This document shows positions 19,101-25,601 of a stretch of 33,194 nt of DNA, one piece after another (the first letter of the stretch is position 1; every line of letters starts with the position of its first letter). The notes beneath the pieces are model-generated. The model did no database searches. It had not been told where the DNA came from and saw only the letters and a list, made by a program, of their open reading frames with translations. This DNA is from Streptomyces virginiae (lineage in GTDB: Bacteria > Actinomycetota > Actinomycetes > Streptomycetales > Streptomycetaceae): NCBI RefSeq assembly GCF_000720455.1, contig NZ_JOAK01000046.1, positions 1 to 33,194 of the forward strand. The letters are read 5' to 3'. The translations under genes were made by a program, and so were the position numbers.

Positions 19101-19697
19101 CTCGGCCTCTACGTCTCCGACCACCCGCTCTTCGGCCTGGAGCACGTCCTCTCCGACAAGACCGACGCCGGCATCTCCCAGCTGACCGGCGGCGAGCACT
19201 CCGACGGCGCCGTCGTCACCATCGGCGGCATCATCTCCGGCCTCCAGCGCAAGATGACCAAGCAGGGCAACGCCTGGGCCATCGCCACCGTCGAGGACCT
19301 CGCCGGTTCCATCGAGTGCATGTTCTTCCCCGCGACCTACCAGCTCGTCTCCACCCAGCTGGTCGAGGACACCGTCGTCTTCGTCAAGGGTCGCCTCGAC
19401 AAGCGCGAGGACGTCCCCCGCCTGGTCGCCATGGAGATGATGGTCCCCGACCTCTCCTCCGCCGGAACCAACGCCCCCGTGGTCCTCACCATCCCCACGG
19501 TCAAGGTCACACCCCCGATGGTGACCCGTCTGGGGGAGATCCTGCGCCACCACAAGGGCAACACCGAGGTGCGTATCAAGCTCCAGGGGCCGCGGACCAC
19601 CACCGTGCTGCGCCTCGACCGGCACCGCGTACAGCCCGACCCGGCCCTCTTCGGCGACCTCAAGGTCCTGCTCGGACCGTCCTGCCTGGCCGGATAG
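16155..19697 (+). CDS. dnaE: DNA polymerase III alpha subunit DnaE1
   Basis: Replicative polymerase catalytic subunit. 1180 residues, the usual size for Streptomyces DnaE1. The PHP domain begins at once, with THLHVHTQYSLLDG (His8, His10, His12) and DHGN, and its metal ligands look retained. The polymerase catalytic Asp pair is at 417 and 419 (PDVDIDFDERR) and the third near 652 (NFEDISAVSALYRPGPM). FNKAHSAAYGLVSYWTAYLKA is in the finger region, a helix-hairpin-helix segment follows, and an OB-fold is seen near 1010-1090 (VTIGGIISGLQRKMTKQGNAWAI). The start is GTG 16155 with AGGAG 10 bases before. It is monocistronic, with a terminator hairpin downstream. Confidence 0.98.
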   Translation: MTKTPFTHLHVHTQYSLLDGAARLKDMFNACNEMGMTHIAMSDHGNLHGAYDFFHTAQKSGITPIIGIEAYVAPESRRNKRRIQWGQPHQKRDDVSGSGGYTHKTIWAANATGLHNLFRLSSDAYAEGWLTKWPRMDKETISKWSEGLIASTGCPSGELQTRLRLGQFDEALKSASEYQDIFGKDRYFLELMDHGIEIERRVRDGLLEIGKKLGIPPLVTNDSHYTYASEAAAHDALLCIQTGKNLSDPDRFRFDGSGYYLKSTDEMYAIDSSDAWQEGCANTKLVADQIDTEGMFKFRNLMPKFDIPEGYTEVTWFREETMRGMHRRFPGGIPEDRMKQVEYEMDTIISMGFPGYFLVVADFIMWAKNQGIAVGPGRGSAAGSIVAYAMGITDLDPIPHGLIFERFLNPERVSMPDVDIDFDERRRVEVIRYVTEKYGQDKVAMIGTYGTIKAKNAIKDSARVLGYPYAMGDRLTKAMPADVLGKGIPLSGILDPSHPRYSEAGEIRGMYENEPDVKKVIDTARGVEGLVRQMGVHAAGVIMSSETITDHVPVWVRHTDGVTITQWDYPSCESLGLLKMDFLGLRNLTIMDDAVKMVKANKGIDIDLLGLPLDDPKTFELLGRGDTLGVFQFDGGPMRSLLRLMKPDNFEDISAVSALYRPGPMGMNSHTNYALRKNKQQEITPIHPELEKPLEEVLAVTYGLIVYQEQVQKAAQIIAGYSLGEADILRRVMGKKKPEELAKNFTIFQAGARKNGYSDEAIQKLWDVLVPFAGYAFNKAHSAAYGLVSYWTAYLKANYPAEYMAGLLTSVKDDKDKSAIYLNECRRMGIKVLPPNVNESESNFAAQGDDVILFGLTAVRNVGQNVVDSIIKTRKAKGKYSSFPDFLDKVEAVVCNKRTIESLIKAGAYDEMGHTRKGLVAHHESMIDNVVAVKRKEAEGQFDLFGGMGDEAAGDEPGFGLDVEFSDVEWEKSYLLAQEREMLGLYVSDHPLFGLEHVLSDKTDAGISQLTGGEHSDGAVVTIGGIISGLQRKMTKQGNAWAIATVEDLAGSIECMFFPATYQLVSTQLVEDTVVFVKGRLDKREDVPRLVAMEMMVPDLSSAGTNAPVVLTIPTVKVTPPMVTRLGEILRHHKGNTEVRIKLQGPRTTTVLRLDRHRVQPDPALFGDLKVLLGPSCLAG

Positions 19698-19719
19698 CGG
19701 CGGCCGCCACACGGCACGA

Positions 19720-19748
19720 CGAGGGCCCGCCCGGCACCGCCGGGCAGG
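19720..19748. terminator. Terminator after dnaE
   Basis: GGGCCCGCCCGGC (19720-19732) pairs with GCCGGGCAGGCCC (19736-19748) with one mismatch and an ACC loop. It begins 22 bases after the dnaE stop and faces the convergent 54-residue gene. Confidence 0.85.
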
Positions 19749-19802
19749 CCCTGGTCGCTCGCCGTCGTCACAGACCGACGCGGAGGACGTCAGCCTGGGA
19801 CG

Positions 19803-19967
19803 TCAGTTGTGGCCGAACTTCTTCTGCTTGCTCTTGTGGGCCAGGTCCATGGGACTCGGCGCCTGGGACGTCTGCTCGTGGGAGGAATCCGACGAGCGCG
19901 ACATGTCCTGCCCGGACGAGCGGGTCTGCTGCTTCGCCGGCTGCTTCTGGTTCTTGTTCTTGGCCAT
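19803..19967 (-). CDS. Small hydrophilic protein, 54 residues, unknown function
   Basis: Starts at ATG 19967, with GGAGGCTCC 4 bases before it, and ends at TGA 19803. The protein begins MAKNKNQKQPAKQQ, is rich in Lys, Gln and Ser, and ends KSKQKKFGHN. It has no Cys, no signal peptide and no membrane segment, and is probably disordered and basic at both ends. SPMDLAHKSKQKKFGHN recalls the C-terminal ends of small conserved actinobacterial proteins, but I cannot name a function. It is convergent with dnaE. The upstream gap to the NYN gene (19968-20196) holds no other gene that I can support. Confidence 0.75.
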   Translation of the reverse strand: MAKNKNQKQPAKQQTRSSGQDMSRSSDSSHEQTSQAPSPMDLAHKSKQKKFGHN

Positions 19968-20196
19968 GGTGGAGCCTCCGTGAGGGTCTAGGGGCCAGGA
20001 CCGCCTTCACACTCACACAGCCCCAGAAACCGCGCATTTTGGATCATTACTGCGCGTAGCCGAGAGCCGCTGCCCGCCGCCGCGTGAGATCCGCCACGCC
20101 GATGATCGAGTTCCGGCCTTCAACACCCTTGAGGTCGGGCAGACTCGGGGAACCCCGGAAAACGACATGGGGACCCCAGGGAAGAGGGTGGAACGC

Positions 20197-21501
20197 GTGG
20201 ACCGCTGCGTCGTCCTGGTGGACGCCGGCTACCTGCTGGGCGCCGCCGCCAGCCTTCTCGCCGGGGAGCCCTCCCGCTCCCGGATCACCGTCGACCATGC
20301 CGCCCTCATCCAGGGCCTGCGCGAGCGGGCCGAAGCCGACACCGAGCAGCCCCTGCTGCGCATCTACTGGTTCGACGGCGCACCCGACCGGGTGCCCCAG
20401 CCCGAACACCGCAGGCTGCGCGTCATGCCCCGGGTCACCGTCCGCCTCGGCGCCCTGACCCGCAGCGACGGCCGCTGGGCCCAGAAGGGCGTCGACGCCG
20501 CCATGCACGCCGAGCTCACCGAGCTCGCCCGCAACCGGGCCTGCTCCGACGTGGTCCTCGTGACCGGCGACGGCGACCTGCTGCCGGGCCTGATGTCCGC
20601 CAAGGAGCACGGCGTCGCCGTCCACCTGTGGGCCGTCCAGGCCGCCGACGGCGACTACAACCAGTCCGAGGACCTCGTCGCCGAAGCCGACGAACGCCGC
20701 GTCCTCGACCGCGCCTGGATCACCCGGGCCGTCCGCGCCAAGGACCTCGCCGGACTGTGCTCCCCGCCGCCCGTGCCCCGCCCCGACATCGCCGCCATCC
20801 TCTCGGCGCCGCTGCCCGAGGCCGCACTCGCCGAGGCCGCCCGCAACGGCGCCGCCGCCGCCGCGGACGACGACCGGGAGGGAGTCCCCGTACCGGCGCC
20901 CACCACCCCCGGCGGAAAGACCGTCCCCACGCCCAAGGACCTCGCCGGAGCCCTGCGCGCCCCCGGCGCGCACGGCGGCCCGCACGCCGTCGCGACCAGC
21001 GCGCCCGCCCCCGCCCCCGCCAGCGCCCTGCGCTGGTCCTCCGACAAGGGCTGGATCGACCGCGCCGGACCCCTCGGCGAACCCGCCGAAACCGCCTCCC
21101 TGCCCACCCTCGCCCAGCTCACCAGCGCCGAACAGCGCTGGGCCGACCGGGAGGAGGACATCACCACCGTCGGCGGCGACCCGTTCGAGGTGGGACAGGT
21201 GTTCGCCCGGCGCTGGATGGAACGGCTCCCGGAAACCGTGCACATGCAGAAACTGGCCACCATGTACCCGCGCATCCCGCACCGGATCGACGGCGAGCTG
21301 CTCCGCTACGCCGCCCGCTTCGGCCTGCTCGCGCACAAGGACGACCAGATCGACGAGCACGACCGCTACGCCATCCGCGCCGGGTTCTGGAGGGAGATCG
21401 ACGTCCGCGCCGCCGCCGAGCACGTCGCGGCGGTACCGGCCGCCGCGCCCGGAACCGCACCCGCCGACCTGCCGGCCCCGCTGACCCCGGCGGCCGAGTA
21501 G
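20197..21501 (+). CDS. NYN-domain (PIN-like nuclease fold) protein
   Basis: About 434 residues. The N-terminal ~175 form a NYN domain, a PIN-like RNase fold: acidic residues at VVLVDAGYLL (Asp9), KGVDAAMHAEL and VVLVTGDGDLLPGL are the expected metal-binding set. A Pro/Ala-rich linker of about 100 residues follows, then a conserved helical C-terminal part (about 310-410) with HMQKLATMYPRIPHRID and RYAARFGLL, which could bind nucleic acid. RNA cleavage is inference. The frame is open from ATG 20167, with in-frame GTG at 20188 and 20197; I chose 20197 because AGGGAAGAGGG (20178-20188) is 8 bases ahead. Confidence 0.82.
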   Translation: MDRCVVLVDAGYLLGAAASLLAGEPSRSRITVDHAALIQGLRERAEADTEQPLLRIYWFDGAPDRVPQPEHRRLRVMPRVTVRLGALTRSDGRWAQKGVDAAMHAELTELARNRACSDVVLVTGDGDLLPGLMSAKEHGVAVHLWAVQAADGDYNQSEDLVAEADERRVLDRAWITRAVRAKDLAGLCSPPPVPRPDIAAILSAPLPEAALAEAARNGAAAAADDDREGVPVPAPTTPGGKTVPTPKDLAGALRAPGAHGGPHAVATSAPAPAPASALRWSSDKGWIDRAGPLGEPAETASLPTLAQLTSAEQRWADREEDITTVGGDPFEVGQVFARRWMERLPETVHMQKLATMYPRIPHRIDGELLRYAARFGLLAHKDDQIDEHDRYAIRAGFWREIDVRAAAEHVAAVPAAAPGTAPADLPAPLTPAAE

Positions 21502-21515
21502 GGGCGGGAACCCCG

Positions 21516-21521
21516 TAGGCT
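21516..21521 (+). promoter_or_regulatory. Candidate leaderless -10 for the ABC operon
   Basis: TAGGCT ends 8 bases before GTG 21530 with no Shine-Dalgarno in the gap, suggesting a leaderless transcript. Confidence 0.45.
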
Positions 21522-21529
21522 GCTCCCTC

Positions 21530-22567
21530 GTGAGTACGGGCACAGCACAGGCGCAGGACGGCACGGCGGCGGCCGCGGGAGCGGCGTCGGACGTGGTCTG
21601 CGCGGTGCGTGACCTGGTCAAGACGTATCCCGCGGTACGCGGACGGCGCGGAGCCCCCGCCCTGCCCGAGACCCGCGCCAACGACGGCGTCACCCTCGAC
21701 GTCCGGCGCGGCGAGATCTTCGGCCTGCTCGGCCCCAACGGCGCCGGCAAGTCCACCCTGGTCCGCCAGCTCACCGGCCTGATGCGGCCCGACTCGGGCA
21801 CCGTGACCCTCCTCGGCCACGACCTCGTACGCCACCCCGGACGGGCCTCCCGGCTGCTCGCCTACCTCGGGCAGGAGTCCACCGCCCTGGACGAGCTGAC
21901 GGTGTCCCTGGCCGCCGAGACCACCGGCCGGCTGCGCGGACTCGACCTGCGCGCGGCCAGGGCGGCCCGCGACGCCGTACTGGAGGAACTCGGGCTGACC
22001 GCGATCGCCGAGCGGCCCCTGAAGAAGCTCTCCGGCGGCCAGCGGCGCCTCGCCTGCTTCGCCACCGCACTGATGGGGGAGCGGCCGGTACTGGTCCTCG
22101 ACGAGCCCACCACCGGCATGGACCCCGTGGCCCGGCGGGCCGTGTGGGCGGCCGTGGACCGGCGCCGCGCGCACCACGGCGCGACCGTCCTGCTCGTCAC
22201 CCACAACGTCATCGAGGCCGAGACCGTCCTCGACCGGGTCGCCGTCATCGACCAGGGCAAGGTCATCGCCTGCGACACGCCGGCCGCGCTGAAGGCACAG
22301 GTCTCCGGTGAGGTCCGGCTGGAACTGGTGTGGCGCGAAAGCGCTCCGCTGGAGGTGGCGGAGGTCGACCGGCTGCGCGCCCGGGCCGTCGAGTCGGGGC
22401 GTCGCTGGGTGCTCCGGCTGGCGCCCGACGAGGCGCGGGCGGCGGTGGCCTCCATCACCGGGGGCCCCGCCTTCGCCGCGCTCGACGACTTCACCCTGGC
22501 CACACCCAGCCTCGAAGACGTGTACCTGGCGCTCGGCGGCAGGACGAAAGGGCTGGTGAAGTCGTGA
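21530..22567 (+). CDS. ABC transporter ATP-binding protein (exporter type)
   Basis: Cytoplasmic ATPase of a two-component ABC-2 exporter. 345 residues. Walker A GPNGAGKST at about 68-76, the signature LSGGQ at 167-171, Walker B VLVLDEP at 187-193 and the switch His in LVTHN are all present. A C-terminal extension (about 250-345) ends TPSLEDVYLALGG, as in the DrrA/CcmA-type subfamily. The first 20 residues are low-complexity Ala/Gly. Its stop overlaps the start of the permease gene (GTGA), so the two are coupled. The substrate is not identifiable. Confidence 0.93.
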   Translation: MSTGTAQAQDGTAAAAGAASDVVCAVRDLVKTYPAVRGRRGAPALPETRANDGVTLDVRRGEIFGLLGPNGAGKSTLVRQLTGLMRPDSGTVTLLGHDLVRHPGRASRLLAYLGQESTALDELTVSLAAETTGRLRGLDLRAARAARDAVLEELGLTAIAERPLKKLSGGQRRLACFATALMGERPVLVLDEPTTGMDPVARRAVWAAVDRRRAHHGATVLLVTHNVIEAETVLDRVAVIDQGKVIACDTPAALKAQVSGEVRLELVWRESAPLEVAEVDRLRARAVESGRRWVLRLAPDEARAAVASITGGPAFAALDDFTLATPSLEDVYLALGGRTKGLVKS

Positions 22568-23436
22568 GCGACCGTTCGACGGGAGCCGTCCGGGCCGCGC
22601 TCGCGCCCGACGCCGCGGCGACACCCGAGCCGGAGGTGGCGCCGGCCGGCGCCACCGTGGGCCGCGCACCGGCGGCCCAGCCCGCGCCGCTGGCGCCCGG
22701 CGCCCGGTTCTTCCCCTCGCTGGCCGCCGTCTACCGGGCGCAGCTGTCCCGGGCGCGGGTGGCGCGGATACCGCTGCTGTTCGTGGCCACCTTCCAGTCC
22801 GTCGGGATCATGATCCTGATGCGGGGCGTCGTCGACGGGGGCTCGGAGGCCCGCGCCGTCGTCGCCGGCTCCTCGGTGCTCGTCGTCGCCTTCGTCGCGC
22901 TGAACCTGCTCGCCCAGTACTTCGGGCAGCTGCGGGCCGGCGGCGGACTGGACCACTACGCCACCCTGCCGGTGCCGCCCGCCTCGGTGGTGCTGGGCGC
23001 GGCCGCCGCGTACGCCTCCTTCACCCTGCCGGGGACGCTGGTCACCGCGGTCTTCGGATGCCTGCTCTTCGGCCTGCCGATGGGCGGCCTGTGGATCCTG
23101 GCCGCCGTCGTGCCGCTGGCCGGGGCCGCGCTGGCCGGGCTCGGCGCGGCGCTGGGGCTGCTGGCGCCGCGGCAGGAGCTGGCCACCCTCGCCGGACAGC
23201 TCGGCATGTCGGCGGCGCTGCTGCTGGGGGTGCTGCCGCCCGAGCGGATGCCGGCCCTCATCGTGTGGGCGCGGGACCTGCTGCCCTCCACGTACGGCGT
23301 GGAGGCGTTCGCGCGGACCTTCGAACCGGAGCCGGACTGGGCCGCCGTCGCCTTCGACCTCGGCGTGTGCGCGGCCGTCGGGGTCGTCTCCCTGGCCGTC
23401 GCGACCCGGGCGTACCGGCGGGCTTCGGTGCGCTGA
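22564..23436 (+). CDS. ABC-2 type transporter permease
   Basis: 290 residues from GTG 22564, which overlaps the ATPase stop by four bases. The first 45 residues are a hydrophilic Ala/Pro-rich tail. About six membrane segments follow: near 60-80, 90-115, 130-155, 165-195, 205-220 and 260-280, including IPLLFVATFQSVGIMILM and LDHYATLPVPPASVVLG. The last is the cytoplasmic loop typical of ABC-2 permeases. It forms the membrane part of the exporter with the preceding ATPase. The upstream open frame (to 22330) lies inside the ATPase gene and is a shadow. Confidence 0.9.
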   Translation: MSDRSTGAVRAALAPDAAATPEPEVAPAGATVGRAPAAQPAPLAPGARFFPSLAAVYRAQLSRARVARIPLLFVATFQSVGIMILMRGVVDGGSEARAVVAGSSVLVVAFVALNLLAQYFGQLRAGGGLDHYATLPVPPASVVLGAAAAYASFTLPGTLVTAVFGCLLFGLPMGGLWILAAVVPLAGAALAGLGAALGLLAPRQELATLAGQLGMSAALLLGVLPPERMPALIVWARDLLPSTYGVEAFARTFEPEPDWAAVAFDLGVCAAVGVVSLAVATRAYRRASVR

Positions 23437-23468
23437 CGCGGTCCGCCGACGCCGCGGCGGGGCACACC

Positions 23469-23477
23469 TGGCACGAT
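23469..23477 (+). promoter_or_regulatory. Candidate extended -10 of the gene at 23484
   Basis: TGG (23469-23471) plus CACGAT (23472-23477), 6 bases before GTG 23484. It is identical in nine bases and spacing to the element before the hydrolase gene at 9378. Confidence 0.45.
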
Positions 23478-23483
23478 GTGGGG

Positions 23484-24167
23484 GTGACCGAAGCCGTGAC
23501 CCCGCAGTCCCCGTTCGACCCGCCGCCGTCGCCGCCCGAGAAGCCGGGTGACACCGCCGCGGGCATCACCCCGGCGGACATCCGCGACGGGGCCGTCGTG
23601 GCCCTGGCGGTCGGGGTGGCCGGGCTGCTCCTCGGACTGCTGTGGGTGTGGCTGGCGCCCCGCGTGCAGTACGTCTCCAACGGGGAGGCGGTCTTCCTGC
23701 GCAACAGCGAGAGCGAAGCGCGGATCGCCGCCGACGGGACCTTCTTCCTGCTGTCCGTGGGGCTGGGCGTGCTCAGCGCCGTCGGCACCTTCCTGTGGCG
23801 CCGGGCGGGCGGTGTGCCGCTGGTGATCGGGCTCGCCGTCGGGTCCGGCTTCGCCGCGCTGGCGGGGTGGCGTTTCGGGCTGTGGCTCGGGTCGTCGTCG
23901 GACGTGGCCGCCGCCGCGGCCGCGGCCGGCAAGGGGGTGCCGTTCGACGCGCCGCTGGAGCTGCTGGCGCACGGGGCGCTGCTGGCCTGGCCGATGACCG
24001 CCGTACTGCTGCACCTGGGGTTCACCGCGCTGTGGACGCCGCGGGATCCGGAGCCGGACCCGCTGGCCGGGTGGAGCGGGTACTACCAGCCGGCGCCGCC
24101 GCCGGCCGAGCGGGCGCTGCCGCCGACCGACACCGGTCCGACCGCGTCGGAGGCCCCGCACGCCTGA
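23484..24167 (+). CDS. Membrane protein, DUF2567-like
   Basis: 227 residues. The hydrophilic Pro-rich N-terminus (1-30) is followed by four hydrophobic segments: AVVALAVGVAGLLLGLLWVW (about 37-56), FFLLSVGLGVLSAVGTFLW, GVPLVIGLAVGSGFAALAGW and ALLAWPMTAVLLHLGFTALW. A Pro-rich C-terminal tail follows. The segment RVQYVSNGEAVFLRNSESEARIAADG between helices 1 and 2 is the most distinctive part and resembles the DUF2567 group (moderate confidence). GTG 23484 is preferred; an in-frame GTG at 23478 is an alternative. It follows the ABC permease but appears to have its own promoter. Confidence 0.78.
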   Translation: MTEAVTPQSPFDPPPSPPEKPGDTAAGITPADIRDGAVVALAVGVAGLLLGLLWVWLAPRVQYVSNGEAVFLRNSESEARIAADGTFFLLSVGLGVLSAVGTFLWRRAGGVPLVIGLAVGSGFAALAGWRFGLWLGSSSDVAAAAAAAGKGVPFDAPLELLAHGALLAWPMTAVLLHLGFTALWTPRDPEPDPLAGWSGYYQPAPPPAERALPPTDTGPTASEAPHA

Positions 24168-24253
24168 CCCCTGCGGGACGGTCGGCCACTGCCGCCGCGG
24201 CCGCGCGGAGCCCGGCCCCCGCCGGGCGCGGCCCGGACCCGGAGGGCTGGGTC

Positions 24254-24307
24254 GTGTCCGCGAAGGCCCGCCTGCCCGGCGGGCCGCCGACGCTACCTCG
24301 CGGACAC
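24254..24307. terminator. Nested inverted repeats between convergent genes
   Basis: GTGTCCGCGA (24254-24263) and TCGCGGACAC (24298-24307) form a perfect 10-bp outer pair. Inside it, GGCCCGCC (24265-24272) and GGCGGGCC (24278-24285) form an 8-bp hairpin. It ends 4 bases before the YbaK stop and probably terminates both strands. Bases 24168-24253 hold no gene that I can support. Confidence 0.75.
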
Positions 24308-24311
24308 CCCC

Positions 24312-24806
24312 CTAGGGGCGGGCGATCGGGGCCAGGGTGGCCGACGTGAGGGTGGTCAGGTCCGACGGGGAGAGTTCGACCTCCAGGCCGCGGCGGCCCG
24401 CCGAGCAGCAGATCGTGGGGTGCGTCGTCGCGGACTCGTCGATCACCGTGCGCAGCCGCTTGCGCTGCCCCAGCGGGGAGATGCCGCCGCGGACGTAGCC
24501 CGTGGTGCGTTCCGCCAGGGCCGGGTCGGCCATCGCCGCCCGCTTGCCGCCCACCGCCGTCGCCAGCGCCTTCAGGTCCAGCGACCCCGAGACCGGGACC
24601 ACCGCCACCGTCAGGACGCCGTCCACGTCCGCCACGAGGGTCTTGAAGACCTGCGTCGGCGAGACGCCCATGGCCTCGGCGGCCTCCTCGCCGTACGAGG
24701 GGTGCGCCGGGTCGTGCTCGTACGCGTGCGTGGTGAAGGCGACCCCGGCCGCCGTCAGGGCCACGATCGCCGGGGTGCCGGCCGCCTGCTTCGTCTTCTT
24801 CGCCAT
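24312..24806 (-). CDS. ybaK: Cys-tRNA(Pro) deacylase, YbaK/EbsC family
   Basis: Removes cysteine mis-charged onto tRNA-Pro. 164 residues of a single YbaK domain. The conserved Lys is near 55 in TQVFKTLVA, with GGKRAAMADP, YVRGGISPLGQRKRL and a C-terminal CCSAGRRGLEVELSP all typical of the family. The start ATG 24806 has GGGGGA just upstream. It lies 23 bases after the LON-domain gene on the same strand and probably shares its transcript. Confidence 0.93.
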   Translation of the reverse strand: MAKKTKQAAGTPAIVALTAAGVAFTTHAYEHDPAHPSYGEEAAEAMGVSPTQVFKTLVADVDGVLTVAVVPVSGSLDLKALATAVGGKRAAMADPALAERTTGYVRGGISPLGQRKRLRTVIDESATTHPTICCSAGRRGLEVELSPSDLTTLTSATLAPIARP

Positions 24807-24829
24807 CGGTCCCCCGTCGGTCGGGCTCG

Positions 24830-25567
24830 TCAGTTGGGGCTCGTCGGAGCCCGGGTCAGCTCCACCGCCGGCAGCGACGGCAGGTGGCGGATCACCGCGG
24901 TCTCGGTGCGCAGCAGCTTCAGCTCCTCAGCCAGCCGCGTCGCCGTGTCCGGCGCCTGCAGCAGCCGCTGCTTCGCCGGGATGTCCAGCACCGCCGCCGC
25001 GGCCACCAGGTACGACACCACCGACGGCTCGTCGGGCAGCTCCGCGCCCGTCAGGGACCGCTCGCGGGCCCCCGCCAGCCGCTTCTGGTAGTTGCGGAAG
25101 GCCCGCAGCACGCCCTCCGCGAGGACCCTGGCGCCGTCGCCCGCGTCCTCCGGGAGCTCCTCCAGCTCGGCCGTCAGGAAGGGCCCCGAGGAATCGACCG
25201 ACAACAGCCGGACCCGTGTCGTACCCGTCGCGAGGACCTCGAAGCTGCCGTCCTCCCGCTCCCGGATCGTCGCCGCCTCCGCGACGCAGCCCACCCGGTG
25301 GAACGCCTGGATCGGATCCGGGCCGAAGCCCGCCGCCGGGCCCCGATCGGGCAGCGCCGTCGGGTCCGGCAGGCCGGGCGCGGTCGGGGCGACCTCCCGG
25401 CCGTCGCGGATCGCGACGACCGCGAAACGGCGCGGCTCGTCCTCACCCGTCTTCAGCAGCTCGCGCATCATGGCGCGATAACGCTCCTCGAAGACGTTCA
25501 GCGGGAGCACGAGTCCCGGGAACAGTACCGAGTTCAGCGGGAAGAGGGGCAGGCGAACGGTGGTCAC
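24830..25567 (-). CDS. LON N-terminal substrate-binding domain protein
   Basis: 245 residues containing only the LON N-domain, with no ATPase or protease part. It begins with the typical LPLFPLNSVLFPGLVLPLNVFEERYRAM and continues with VGCVAEAATIREREDGSFEVLATGTTRVRLL split by a variable region. Such stand-alone proteins are widespread in actinobacteria, and their role is not established. GTG 25567 is the start. It probably forms an operon with the YbaK gene downstream (23-base gap). Confidence 0.9.
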   Translation of the reverse strand: MTTVRLPLFPLNSVLFPGLVLPLNVFEERYRAMMRELLKTGEDEPRRFAVVAIRDGREVAPTAPGLPDPTALPDRGPAAGFGPDPIQAFHRVGCVAEAATIREREDGSFEVLATGTTRVRLLSVDSSGPFLTAELEELPEDAGDGARVLAEGVLRAFRNYQKRLAGARERSLTGAELPDEPSVVSYLVAAAAVLDIPAKQRLLQAPDTATRLAEELKLLRTETAVIRHLPSLPAVELTRAPTSPN

Positions 25568-25574
25568 GACGCAC

Positions 25575-25580
25575 AGGGTA
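25575..25580 (-). promoter_or_regulatory. Candidate leaderless -10 of the LON-domain gene
   Basis: TACCCT (minus strand) ends 7 bases before GTG 25567 and has no Shine-Dalgarno after it. Confidence 0.45.
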
Positions 25581-25601
25581 ATCGTCCGCGGACGCGCCCC
25601 G

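Noticed and set aside
16155..19697. A specialised or mutasome DnaE2 rather than replicative DnaE1
   Set aside because: Length 1180, an intact PHP start with three His and the normal catalytic Asp set fit DnaE1. No imuA/imuB-type genes are nearby.
14658..19712. A 1684-residue minus-strand open frame fusing the dnaE antisense to DUF2252
   Set aside because: Only the last 441 residues resemble a protein family. The rest is the dnaE complement, and ATG 15983 has a good Shine-Dalgarno.
20167..20196. ATG 20167 as start of the NYN gene
   Set aside because: Possible, but its upstream sequence lacks a good Shine-Dalgarno, while AGGGAAGAGGG is placed well for GTG 20197.
21530..24167. NYN gene, ABC pair and membrane protein as a biosynthetic or defence cluster
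   Set aside because: No biosynthetic enzyme, toxin-antitoxin pair or nuclease-effector partner is present; each unit appears to have its own promoter.
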